From contig JBDKJS010000155.1 in NCBI GenBank assembly GCA_039806065.1, positions 1 through 26,336 on the forward strand: a stretch of DNA of 26,336 nucleotides, given 5' to 3'. Positions 16,062 to 24,040 of this stretch are shown here, piece by piece; within the stretch, counting starts at the first letter, position 1, and each line of letters starts with the position of its first letter. This DNA comes from JBDKJS01 sp039806065 (GTDB lineage: Bacteria; Bacteroidota; Bacteroidia; AKYH767-A; 2013-40CM-41-45). The notes under the pieces were generated by a model. It was not told where the DNA came from, ran no database searches, and saw only the letters and a list, made by a program, of their open reading frames with translations. A program made the translations under genes and the position numbers.

Positions 16062-17537
16062 TTAAAATTTTAAATATGGCATTAACCCATGAAGTCCACC
16101 TTCACGGCCTATGCCACTCTCCTTAAAACCACCGAATGGTGAAGTGGGGTCAAACTTATTGTATGTATTCGCCCAAACTACTCCCGCTTTTAACTGAGCT
16201 GTCATTTTAAAAACTTTCGATCCTTTATCAGACCAAACACCAGCACTAAGCCCGTAAGGAATATTGTTGGCCTTCTCAATAACTTCTTCTACAGTTCTAA
16301 AAGTTTGAATGGCAAGCACGGGGCCAAAAATTTCTTCTTGTACTATTCTACTTGATTGTGAAACATTGGTAAACAAGGTAGGTCTAATAAAGTACCCTTT
16401 GGCAGGAATGCTACAAGCACTTTGATACATTTCACCACCTTCATTGACCCCAATTTTTAAATACTTATTTATTTTGATCATTTGTTCCTTACTATTGATA
16501 GCTCCTATATCAGTATTTTTATCTAGAGGATTTCCAACTATCAATGTATTGATTCTATCTTTTAACTTTCTGATTACCTTATCAGCTACACTTTCTTGGA
16601 CAAAAAGTCTACTACCGGCACAGCACACATGCCCTTGATTAAAGAAAATACCATTGATGATTCCTTCTACAGCTTGGTCTATGGCTGCGTCTTCAAAAAT
16701 AATATTAGCAGCCTTGCCACCTAGCTCTAATGTAATTTTTTTTCCGGTTCCAGCCAGTGATCTTTGAATTATTTTCCCTACGTCAGTAGATCCGGTGAAA
16801 GCAATTTTGCGAGTTAGTGGGTGATTGACAATAGCTGCTCCAGTATCACCTGCACCTGTTACAATATTTACAACACCTGGCGGCAAATCAGCATCTCGGA
16901 TTATTTCTGCGAGCTTTAATGCTGTAAGCGGTGTGGTTTCAGCGGGTTTAAGTACTACTGTATTTCCGGCAGCTAAGGCAGGGGCTATTTTCCATGCAGC
17001 CATCAGGAGCGGGAAGTTCCAAGGAATTATTTGCCCAGCCACACCAATAGAATTAGCAGTAATTCCCGGCATAGCATAGTTTAATTTATCAGCCCATCCA
17101 GCATAATAAAAAAAGTGTGCAGCTGCTAATGGCACATCTATATCACGCGATTCACGAATTGGCTTACCTCCATCCATTGATTCTATTACCGCTAGCTCTC
17201 GAGCACGCTCCTGCATAATTCTCGCTATTCGGTAAATATACTTTCCTCTTTCAGTTGGCTTCATCTTACTCCAAACAGAATCATAAGCCTTCTTTGCGCT
17301 CGTTACAGCATCATCCACATCTGCTTGATTAGCTTCTGCAACAGTGGCCAACCGCTGCTCTGTAGCAGGGTTAGTGGTAGCAAAGTATTTCTTGCTTTTA
17401 GGTGTTACAAATTTATTATTGATAAACAAACCATACTCTTTCTCTACTTTAATATGATCATTGGCCTCAGGAGCTGGAGCATATTGCCATAATGTAGTAA
17501 AATTAATCGATGGTTTTATTGATTTCTTTTTTGCCAT
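16062..17537 (-). CDS. NAD(P)-dependent aldehyde dehydrogenase, ALDH16-like catalytic protein
   Basis: This 491-residue protein oxidises an aldehyde to an acid; the substrate is unknown. The fold runs from a short N-terminal extension (to about residue 30) through the cofactor domain to the catalytic domain. Visible residues are N174 in PWNFP, K197 in LKPAE, the FTGSTDVG cofactor loop (248-255), E271 in LELGGK, and catalytic C305 in NQGHVCCAGSR. EEIFGPVL, NIPYGLSAGVW and SPFGGFKESGIGREGG close the active site. The segment ESRDIDVPLAAAHFFYYAGW is what I associate with ALDH16-type enzymes. In those, one long chain carries a second non-catalytic ALDH domain; here that partner is the separate gene just downstream. 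A good promoter sits 4 bases before the start. Confidence 0.92.
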   Translation of the reverse strand: MAKKKSIKPSINFTTLWQYAPAPEANDHIKVEKEYGLFINNKFVTPKSKKYFATTNPATEQRLATVAEANQADVDDAVTSAKKAYDSVWSKMKPTERGKYIYRIARIMQERARELAVIESMDGGKPIRESRDIDVPLAAAHFFYYAGWADKLNYAMPGITANSIGVAGQIIPWNFPLLMAAWKIAPALAAGNTVVLKPAETTPLTALKLAEIIRDADLPPGVVNIVTGAGDTGAAIVNHPLTRKIAFTGSTDVGKIIQRSLAGTGKKITLELGGKAANIIFEDAAIDQAVEGIINGIFFNQGHVCCAGSRLFVQESVADKVIRKLKDRINTLIVGNPLDKNTDIGAINSKEQMIKINKYLKIGVNEGGEMYQSACSIPAKGYFIRPTLFTNVSQSSRIVQEEIFGPVLAIQTFRTVEEVIEKANNIPYGLSAGVWSDKGSKVFKMTAQLKAGVVWANTYNKFDPTSPFGGFKESGIGREGGLHGLMPYLKF

Positions 17538-17541
17538 GATT

Positions 17542-17572
17542 CAAAGATAGGGTATTAATTGAGAATTACCAA
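17542..17572 (-). promoter_or_regulatory. Promoter for the ALDH / RemB-like operon (TTG, 20 bases, TATCTTTG)
   Basis: On the minus strand TTG (17572-17570) is followed after exactly 20 bases by TATCTTTG (17549-17542), a perfect match to the Bacteroidota -33/-7 promoter. The -7 element ends 4 bases before the ATG at 17537, so transcription should start at or beside the start codon. This is the best promoter in the window. Confidence 0.7.
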
Positions 17573-17620
17573 CCTTGAAACTTCGTTACGGACATCACTG
17601 AACAGCTCATAAATAATAAT

Positions 17621-17628
17621 TAAATTTG
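17621..17628 (+). promoter_or_regulatory. Candidate -7 element for lptG-like gene (TAAATTTG)
   Basis: TAAATTTG matches TAnnTTTG perfectly and ends 16 bases before the TTG start at 17645. At the -33 spacing of 20 bases there is CTG (17598-17600), one base off TTG. It is divergent from the ALDH promoter, with about 50 bases between the two. Confidence 0.45.
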
Positions 17629-17644
17629 CAAAAATTACATTTCG

Positions 17645-18724
17645 TTGATCAAAAAAATTGACTGGTATATCATTAAGAAGTTTCTGGGAACTTTTTTCCT
17701 AGCGCTAGCCCTCATTATTGTGATAGCGGTAGTATTTGACATATCAGAAAAGATGGATGATTTTCTAGAACGAAAGGCGCCCTTGCGAGCTATCGTAATA
17801 GACTACTACCTCAATTTCATTCCATATTTCGCCAATCTCTTTTCACCATTATTTGTGTTCATTTCAGTAATATTTTTTACTGCTCGATTAGCTGCCAACA
17901 CTGAAATAGTGGCCATACTTAACAGTGGCGTAAGCTTTAACAGGATGTTGCGTCCCTATTTTATCGGAGCAAGTTTTCTTGCATTTCTTAGTTTTGTGTT
18001 AAATAGCTTTATTATACCGCACGCGAATGAAACACGGTTAGCCTTTGAAAATAAGTATATAAAAAATCCTGTTGAATTTCGTGACCGTGATTTGCACCGT
18101 CAATTAGCACCCGGCATCTTTATGTATCTGCAAAGTTTTAATAATAGAGAAAATGCAGGCCTTCGGTTTTCACTCGAGAAAATTGTTGATGGAAAAAGAA
18201 CATGGTTTTTAAATTCGGATCGGATCGTTTGGGATAGTCTTCAGCAAAAGTGGAATATTGAAAATTATTATATCAGAACGATTGGTGATGAAACAGAAAC
18301 TTTGAAAAGCGGTGCCATTCTTGACACCACGTTACCTTTCACACCAGCAGACTTTAAACGAAGGGTAAATATTATTGATGCCATGGATACACCACAGCTG
18401 AATGCATTTATTGCTGAACAAAAATTACAAGGCGTAAGTAATTTAAATAGCTATTTAATAGAATTATACAAACGCTATTCGTTTCCTATAGCCACCTTCA
18501 TACTCACCTTAATGGGAGTTAGCATTAGCAGCAAAAAAGTTAGAGGTGGCATAGGTGCTCAATTAGGTGTTGGTATTTTTCTAAGCTTTACTTACATACT
18601 TTTTATGCAAGTTAGCACCACCTTTGCAACAAGCGGTAATTTTCCACCGCTGCTGGCAGTGTGGATTCCCAATATCGTATTCACATTCATAGCTATTTAT
18701 CTATATAAGAAAGCACCCAAATAA
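17645..18724 (+). CDS. LptF/LptG-family (YjgP/YjgQ) lipopolysaccharide export permease
   Basis: This is a 359-residue inner-membrane protein. LptF and LptG form the membrane part of the LptB2FG ABC transporter that lifts LPS out of the inner membrane toward the LptA bridge. The layout fits: three N-terminal helices (YIIKKFLGTFFLALALIIVI, then about residues 55-80 and 98-125), a periplasmic beta-jellyroll domain (about 140-270), and three C-terminal helices. Conserved stretches include TARLAANTEIVAILNSGVSF and SFIIPHANETRLAFENKYI. The start is TTG, because an in-frame stop lies at 17621-17623 and no ATG occurs in between; the resulting N-terminus looks normal for the family. Its stop overlaps a strong terminator. 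The partner gene is not in the window. Confidence 0.9.
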   Translation: MIKKIDWYIIKKFLGTFFLALALIIVIAVVFDISEKMDDFLERKAPLRAIVIDYYLNFIPYFANLFSPLFVFISVIFFTARLAANTEIVAILNSGVSFNRMLRPYFIGASFLAFLSFVLNSFIIPHANETRLAFENKYIKNPVEFRDRDLHRQLAPGIFMYLQSFNNRENAGLRFSLEKIVDGKRTWFLNSDRIVWDSLQQKWNIENYYIRTIGDETETLKSGAILDTTLPFTPADFKRRVNIIDAMDTPQLNAFIAEQKLQGVSNLNSYLIELYKRYSFPIATFILTLMGVSISSKKVRGGIGAQLGVGIFLSFTYILFMQVSTTFATSGNFPPLLAVWIPNIVFTFIAIYLYKKAPK

Positions 18725-18759
18725 AAATCCTTCACTGCGACTAGCAATGAAGGATTTTT
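18723..18759. terminator. Strong bidirectional intrinsic terminator
   Basis: The arms AAAAATCCTTCA and TGAAGGATTTTT are perfect 12-base reverse complements, with TGC/GCA extending the stem after one mismatch around a GACTA loop. Each strand ends in five T's. It begins inside the lptG-like stop codon and lies 17 bases from the stop of the convergent gene, so it can serve both transcripts. Confidence 0.88.
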
Positions 18760-18775
18760 ACAATGAATAGATTTC

Positions 18776-20653
18776 TTATTGTACTTCAAATCGCATCGTT
18801 GTACTGTGAATTTTATTTCGAATAGTTAGAAAGTAATAACCTGCGGCAAGCGGTAAATTGATCGTTGCTATTTGTGTGCCTTGATTCCCATTATGTGCTT
18901 CACTGTACAATATTCTTCCTGCAATATCTGTTAGTGTTATCATAGCCGTGGATTCAAAATTTGAAAACCGTATCTGGAAATGACCTCTGTTTGGATTCGG
19001 AAACACACTTGCTGATGCTGCTAAATAATTATCGTTCACCGAAAGGCATTCGTCAATTACAAAATTTACTTGATCAGCACCTGAACAGCCATTCAAATCT
19101 GTGAATACATAATTTAATAAATGATTTCCAAGACCCAGAGTGGCCGGATTAAGAGAGTCTGCTACAGCACCATCAATGGTAAAGATCCCACCGGAAGGAT
19201 TTCCGTTCAAAACAATTCCAGCATTGTATTCACAATACAGGGTATCAATGCCTTGTAAACTAACTACAGGATTGGAATTTAAAATAACTAAAACAGGTGT
19301 TGAAATAGCACTTTCAAAATTGGAATTATAAGCGGTTACTTGATATAAGCCACCTACTGTAGGAATTATTTGATAGCTATTCACTCCTAGGGATGTACCG
19401 TTTAGTGTCCAATCGTAAGTGAATCCCCTTCCTCTTGGTGTTTGTAAAACGGCATTACCTTCGCAAAGCAATAAAGTATCTTGATCTGAAATATATGCAA
19501 CAGGTGTGGTATCTGTACTTGATAACTTATAAATCTGGCCGGCTAAACTTGCTAAATACATTTCTCCGTAAACATCTTCACCCCAGCCACTGTATTCATA
19601 GGCCCCTCCTGGAAAACTGGTACCATATGCAGTAAGGATATAATTTCCCGCTGTATCTTTCTTTAAACTTTTAATATTATCATAACAGTAATCAGTAAAA
19701 AAATACTCACCCCAAAGTGATGCAAATTCAGCTCCTCTGTATACATACCCCCCTATCACTGAGCAACTACCATCATTGTGTGAAATTCCAAGCAGTGGCG
19801 CATCATAGTTAGAAGCTGCTTGACAGCCTGAGGTGTTAAAATTTGCATTTGCTTCATAACAACGCCATCCATAGTTTCCACCGGTGGTGGCATCAGCTAA
19901 TTGGAGGTTTACTTCTTCCCATGCCCCTTGTCCTACATCGCCTATCCAAAGATCAGCTGTAAGTCTATCAAAACTAAATCGCCAAGGATTTCGCAAGCCG
20001 GTTGCCCAAATTTCATCTCGACCGGCAGCACCAACCAATGGATTTGTTGGAGGAATTTGATATGTTGCAATACCGCTTCCTACGTCAAGTCTGAGCATTT
20101 TACCCAATAGAGAATCTTTATTTTGTGCCCTGTTCTGAGGATCATTTGCGCTTCCGCCATCACCTGTGCCGTAATATAAATAGCCATCCTTAGGACTGAA
20201 AGCCAGATCACCCCCATTGTGATTTGAATAGGGGTCGAAAATGCTTATCACCACTACACCACTTAAAGAATCAGCCTTGTTTGGATTACCAGCACTCACA
20301 CTGTATCGTGACACTCGGTTGTTGCCTCCACCTGTGCCAGTATAGGCAATATAAAAATAACCATTTGTAGCATAGTTTGGATCAAAGGCCATTCCTAACA
20401 ATCCTCTTTCTCCACCATAGGCCACCTTATTAGTAACATTTAAAAAAGGCGTTGGCAATACTGCACCCGTGCTATCAATAATTCTAATAAATCCATTTTG
20501 TTGAACTACAAATAATCTCCCATCACCGCAGTGTTGAATATCTACTGGATCAACAAATCCATTGGCAATTTGTGTTAGAGCAATTTGCCCATCCGATTTA
20601 TTATTACCTATTAAAAAAAGTAACAGTAAAACAATTGTATTAAAATTTTTCAT
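18776..20653 (-). CDS. Secreted GSDH-fold (PQQ-dependent sugar dehydrogenase-like) protein with T9SS sorting domain
   Basis: This is a 625-residue protein with a signal peptide (MKNFNTIVLLLLFLIGNN). Residues about 25-380 are a glucose/sorbosone dehydrogenase-type six-bladed beta-propeller: FVDPVDIQHCGDGRLFVVQQ, GERGLLGMAFDPNY, SNHNGGDLAFSPKDGYLYYG, TGDGGSANDPQN, GLRNPWRFSFDR and GDVGQGAWEEVN are all hallmarks. The middle (about 385-535) contains Ig-like segments such as GLYQVTAYNSNFESAISTPV. The C-terminus (about 545-625) is a type A T9SS domain: SVFPNPNRGHFQIRF, ITLTDIAGRILY, LPLAAGYYFLTI. It is therefore likely exported across the outer membrane and released or attached to the surface. PQQ use is a family-level expectation and many members have no proven activity. 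Confidence 0.9.
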   Translation of the reverse strand: MKNFNTIVLLLLFLIGNNKSDGQIALTQIANGFVDPVDIQHCGDGRLFVVQQNGFIRIIDSTGAVLPTPFLNVTNKVAYGGERGLLGMAFDPNYATNGYFYIAYTGTGGGNNRVSRYSVSAGNPNKADSLSGVVVISIFDPYSNHNGGDLAFSPKDGYLYYGTGDGGSANDPQNRAQNKDSLLGKMLRLDVGSGIATYQIPPTNPLVGAAGRDEIWATGLRNPWRFSFDRLTADLWIGDVGQGAWEEVNLQLADATTGGNYGWRCYEANANFNTSGCQAASNYDAPLLGISHNDGSCSVIGGYVYRGAEFASLWGEYFFTDYCYDNIKSLKKDTAGNYILTAYGTSFPGGAYEYSGWGEDVYGEMYLASLAGQIYKLSSTDTTPVAYISDQDTLLLCEGNAVLQTPRGRGFTYDWTLNGTSLGVNSYQIIPTVGGLYQVTAYNSNFESAISTPVLVILNSNPVVSLQGIDTLYCEYNAGIVLNGNPSGGIFTIDGAVADSLNPATLGLGNHLLNYVFTDLNGCSGADQVNFVIDECLSVNDNYLAASASVFPNPNRGHFQIRFSNFESTAMITLTDIAGRILYSEAHNGNQGTQIATINLPLAAGYYFLTIRNKIHSTTMRFEVQ

Positions 20654-20697
20654 ATTAAATATTATTTAGGTTTTATTTGGTGAAAATAAATAAAAAT

Positions 20698-20732
20698 GTC
20701 CAATACAACACTGGTTAAGTGCTATATTGGAC
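20698..20732 (-). terminator. Hairpin terminator downstream of the 53-residue membrane protein gene
   Basis: The arms GTCCAATA (20698-20705) and TATTGGAC (20725-20732) pair perfectly. A second stem CACT/AGTG lies inside with a GGTTA loop, separated by a 3-by-3 internal loop. On the minus strand it is followed by ATTTTTATTTATTTT. It lies 25 bases after the small gene's stop and 45 bases before the start of the GSDH-type gene, so it should insulate the two. Confidence 0.75.
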
Positions 20733-20756
20733 TTTAATTTTGAGGGGAGTAACTGT

Positions 20757-20918
20757 TTAAAAAATCAACTTTACGGCTGCATAAGTCAATCCAATAATAA
20801 TAATGGCATCAACAATAAGCAACATATAAAGGGAGGCTGGAGGCTTGTGGGGAGGCGCAGTGTGCAAAGCGCCATCCTCACTCATATGATTGTAAGTTAC
20901 CACTGGTTCGTTTCTCAT
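20757..20918 (-). CDS. Small single-pass membrane protein (53 residues), unknown function
   Basis: This short frame starts at ATG 20918 and stops at TAA 20759-20757. The N-terminal half is polar, with histidines and prolines (MRNEPVVTYNHMSEDGALHT then APPHKPPAS). The C-terminal half is one membrane helix (LYMLLIVDAIIIIGLTYAAV) followed by KLIF. The order polar head, proline hinge, single helix and basic end is typical of genuine small membrane proteins such as accessory subunits of larger complexes. Support for a real gene comes from a well-formed terminator 25 bases downstream and the absence of any other good gene on either strand here; the opposite-strand frame looks random. I do not recognise a family. 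No clear -7 element precedes it. Confidence 0.65.
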   Translation of the reverse strand: MRNEPVVTYNHMSEDGALHTAPPHKPPASLYMLLIVDAIIIIGLTYAAVKLIF

Positions 20919-21192
20919 GTGCAATGTGTTTTAAAAGTTTGTTTCAGCAATTAAGCCCACCACACGCAGTATGATGCGCTAATTTTCATTAAAAAAGTTG
21001 TTTGTAATAAAATACTAAAAATAAGTGGCCAAACACATTAAATGAGCCTAAATGATTGAATGGCGAGCCAATAAATCCTTGTTTTTGATGCTATAAATTT
21101 GTTCATTTGAATAAACATTTGTAAAAAACGGCTTTACTTGTCAAAAGTCTTACAAAAAAATTACATCCCATTTTTCCAACCCATTCATCAAA
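20919..21192. other. 274-base intergenic region without a recognisable gene
   Basis: This AT-rich stretch lies between the divergent small membrane protein gene and the PKD protein gene. The only signals I see are the TAAATTTG element at 21094-21101 and a weak 4-base GC hairpin (CGCA/TGCG) near 20963-20980. No open frame longer than about 25 codons looks convincing. Confidence 0.5.
21094..21101 (+). promoter_or_regulatory. Candidate -7 element for the PKD/T9SS protein gene (TAAATTTG)
   Basis: TAAATTTG is a perfect TAnnTTTG match 91 bases before the ATG at 21193. No TTG is found at the 19 to 21 base spacing upstream. A second near-match (AACATTTG, 21114-21121) lies close by. The leader would be about 85 bases. 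Confidence 0.4.
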
Positions 21193-23148
21193 ATGAAACT
21201 AAGCTATTTGAAAACATTTTTATTTATTGCCATCAGCGAGAGCTTCCTTTTTTTATCGACCGCTGCTCAAACTCCTTTTTGGGTTGAAGACTTTAACAAT
21301 AACTGTACAACCAATTGTCTAGCCACAAATTATACTGGCGGTAATGGTTCCTGGACCGTAGTAAGCAACGGAACAAATGGAAGCAATGCAAATGAATGGT
21401 TTATATCATGTGCTGAAAATGGTCAATCACTAGGACAATGCGGTGCAGGCTGTGGAAATAATGCCACACTTCACATTGGAAACGTTCCGTGTACATTATG
21501 TTTCTTTTGCCCTAATGGCGACTGCGGTGCAGCTTACAATGCCGGCCCAACATTATTGGGCGAAGATCCTACTACGCATAAAATTTGTGCAAGCCCTTCC
21601 ATCAGTACCATAGGCCAATCTGGTATTACCTTAGACTTTAACTATATAGAAAATGGTCAAAGCACAATTGACAATGGAACCCTATTGTATTCTATAGATA
21701 ATGGCACCAATTGGATATTGCTAAGTGATATTGCCAAAACAAACACCTGCCCAAATGGGAATGGCCTGTGGACACTAGGCAGTATCACGCTTCCATCAGT
21801 GTGTGAGAATATAGCGACTTTAAAAATAGGCTTTGAATGGATCAATGATGCTGATGGTAATGGCACCGATCCTTCATTTGCAATAGACAATGTTTCGCTA
21901 TCAAGTTCAAGTCTGGGAACTCCGGTAGCACTCTTTACAGCTGATACCACGCGAGGATGCCCAAGTACTTGTTTTAACTTTACCGATCAAAGTAGCGGAG
22001 CGCCTACACAATGGGAGTGGTTATTTACTGGAGCAAATCCAAGCACGAGCTCACTTCAAAACCCCACCAACATTTGTTACCCCAATCCGGGTATTTACAC
22101 CGTAAAGCTCATTGCTAGTAATTCATTTGGAAGCGATACTTTAAATTTAATAAATTATGTGAACATTGACACTTTACCCAGCGTAAGTTTTAGCACAAGT
22201 AGTCAAAACATTTGTGCCAATGATTGCATTCAATTCACAGCAATTACAAGTTCTAATACAACAAACTGGGATTGGACTTTTACTAGTTCAAATACTCCCA
22301 GCTATAATGGCCAAAACCCTCCACCCATTTGTTATTCCAATGCAGGAACTTACTCCGCAAGCCTCACCATTAATAACGGATTTTGTTCAAACACCTTTAC
22401 ATTATTAAATTCAATTAATGTGCTGCCTTGTAATTTGCCTTCGGCCTCATTTACTACTAATGATTCCGTAATTTGCTTTGGAGATTGTGTAAATTTTATA
22501 GATCAAAGTGCAGGAGCCCTTGGTTGGCAATGGATCTTTATGGGAGCAGTTCCTACCCAAAGTACTATTCAAAATCCAAGTTTTGTATGTTACTTGGATA
22601 GTGGTAGCTACGATGTAACACTAATTGTAAATAATTCAAACGGTTATGATACACTTACTATTCAAAACTACATAACAGTGCTTCCCGTTGAGATACCTAT
22701 AGTAACTGCCAATGGCACGCTCCTCACATCCACTCCTGCAGCCACTTATCAATGGTACAGTATTCAATCAGGAATAATAACCGGAGCCACGCAGCAGAAC
22801 TACCAAGCCACTACCACTGGCAATTATTATGTAACCATTACTACTGTTGATGGCTGCTTTAGTCAATCGGCCGCAATACCAGTAATGTTCAATGATATCA
22901 ACGAAGCAACTCTTGAAGGAATAAATGTTAGTCCGCTTCCTGTAAATGATGAGCTAAACATTTCGTTAATGAAAAATGATGAATATGAATTTATTATTTA
23001 TGATCAATTTGGACGAATTATTTTAAACCTTAAAGAAAAACAACGTTTTATAACCATTGATATGAAATATTTTGAAAATGGGTTATATTACCTTAGTGTT
23101 TCAAACAAATCTTTTAGAACAGTGATGGCAATACCCGTAGTTCATTAG
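21193..23148 (+). CDS. Secreted PKD-repeat protein with T9SS type A sorting domain
   Basis: This is a 651-residue protein with a signal peptide ending near STAAQ. Residues about 28-243 form a cysteine-rich jelly-roll or lectin-like domain (WVEDFNNNC; then SGITLDFNYIENGQS; DPSFAIDNVSLS at its end). Three PKD domains follow, about 246-327, 330-410 and 416-498, each with a WxW or WDW core (QWEWLFTGA, NWDWTFTSS, GWQWIFMGA) and a CxxxC plus CY cysteine pattern. A shorter Ig-like segment comes next (TYQWYSIQSGIITGATQQNY). The C-terminus, from about 576, is the sorting domain: NVSPLPVNDELNISL, FIIYDQFGRIIL, FENGLYYLSV. It is probably a surface adhesin or binding protein with no visible catalytic domain. 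The next gene starts 4 bases after its stop. Confidence 0.88.
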   Translation: MKLSYLKTFLFIAISESFLFLSTAAQTPFWVEDFNNNCTTNCLATNYTGGNGSWTVVSNGTNGSNANEWFISCAENGQSLGQCGAGCGNNATLHIGNVPCTLCFFCPNGDCGAAYNAGPTLLGEDPTTHKICASPSISTIGQSGITLDFNYIENGQSTIDNGTLLYSIDNGTNWILLSDIAKTNTCPNGNGLWTLGSITLPSVCENIATLKIGFEWINDADGNGTDPSFAIDNVSLSSSSLGTPVALFTADTTRGCPSTCFNFTDQSSGAPTQWEWLFTGANPSTSSLQNPTNICYPNPGIYTVKLIASNSFGSDTLNLINYVNIDTLPSVSFSTSSQNICANDCIQFTAITSSNTTNWDWTFTSSNTPSYNGQNPPPICYSNAGTYSASLTINNGFCSNTFTLLNSINVLPCNLPSASFTTNDSVICFGDCVNFIDQSAGALGWQWIFMGAVPTQSTIQNPSFVCYLDSGSYDVTLIVNNSNGYDTLTIQNYITVLPVEIPIVTANGTLLTSTPAATYQWYSIQSGIITGATQQNYQATTTGNYYVTITTVDGCFSQSAAIPVMFNDINEATLEGINVSPLPVNDELNISLMKNDEYEFIIYDQFGRIILNLKEKQRFITIDMKYFENGLYYLSVSNKSFRTVMAIPVVH

Positions 23149-23152
23149 TCAA

Positions 23153-24040
23153 ATGATTGCAAACAAGTTACTTCTGGTTAAGCCTTGTAACTTCTATAGT
23201 AATAAGGCTACCGCATTAGACAATTACTTTCAAAAAACTATTCAGCTGGATGGCATTCAAAAAAAAGCCATCGGTGAATTTCACAATTTATTACAACAAC
23301 TAGAATCCTGCGGAATTGCCAACATAGTATTTAATGAAGATCCTAATTTTTCAACACCTGATGCTATTTTTCCAAACAATTGGTTTAGTACCATGCCTAA
23401 CAACAAGGCATTCCTTTTCCCAATGAAACATGAAAACAGAAGAGCTGAGCGGCAAGTTCCCATTGTAAATTTTTTAAAAAAAAATTATACCGGCTTCATT
23501 GATTTAACTGGCTACGAGCATGAAGGCCAATTTCTGGAGGGGACCGGAAGCATGGTAGCCAACCACAATTCAAAAAAAATTTACCTTTCCCGCTCACAAC
23601 GCAGCAGTGAATCCCTTGCCCAAATTTTTTGTAACATAAATGGATATGAATTAATTTCTTTTCAATCTACTATTCGCAACCAAATTATTTATCATACCAA
23701 TGTTATGATGTTCATTGCTTCGCCATTGGCTGCAATTTGTATTGAAGCCATCGTTGACAAGAATGTTCAATCAAAAATCATTGCATCTATTGAGGAGGAT
23801 AGGCAGGAATTATTGCAACTTAGTATTGAACAGCTTTTTAATTTCTGCGGTAACTGCTTGCAAGTAAAAAACCAAAAAGAAATTCCATTTTTAATCATGT
23901 CAACTACTGCTTACCGTTCATTTACAAAGCAACAATTAAATGCTATTGAAAAGCACATGGAAATACTGATGGTAAATATCGAAAACATAGAACATGCAGG
24001 TGGCGGTGGCGTGCGATGCATGCTCGCTGAATTATATTAA
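23153..24040 (+). CDS. ctlX: CtlX-type guanidino hydrolase (arginine deiminase-related)
   Basis: This 295-residue cytoplasmic protein belongs to the guanidino-group modifying superfamily, which cleaves substituted guanidines or ureido groups through a cysteine nucleophile. Motifs in order are D70 in TPDAIFPNNWFST, E129 in QFLEGTGSMV, H181 in IIYHTNVMM, and the C-terminal nucleophile C289 in GGGVRCMLAELY. The set and spacing match the family now named citrulline utilization hydrolase CtlX; older annotations say amidinotransferase or arginine deiminase-related. The exact substrate here (citrulline, arginine or a derivative) is not shown. No ornithine or carbamate metabolism genes lie nearby. 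It starts 4 bases after the PKD protein gene and abuts the convergent gene's stop with no gap. Confidence 0.88.
   Translation: MIANKLLLVKPCNFYSNKATALDNYFQKTIQLDGIQKKAIGEFHNLLQQLESCGIANIVFNEDPNFSTPDAIFPNNWFSTMPNNKAFLFPMKHENRRAERQVPIVNFLKKNYTGFIDLTGYEHEGQFLEGTGSMVANHNSKKIYLSRSQRSSESLAQIFCNINGYELISFQSTIRNQIIYHTNVMMFIASPLAAICIEAIVDKNVQSKIIASIEEDRQELLQLSIEQLFNFCGNCLQVKNQKEIPFLIMSTTAYRSFTKQQLNAIEKHMEILMVNIENIEHAGGGGVRCMLAELY

Noticed and set aside
20727..20954. 75-codon plus-strand frame in the same region as the small membrane protein
   Set aside because: Its composition looks random (basic, no hydrophobic pattern), it has no start context, and it crosses the terminator hairpin; the minus-strand 53-codon frame explains the region better.
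20960..20985. Short GC hairpin (CGCA/TGCG) in the leader of the small membrane protein gene
   Set aside because: Four base pairs are too few to claim a regulatory structure.
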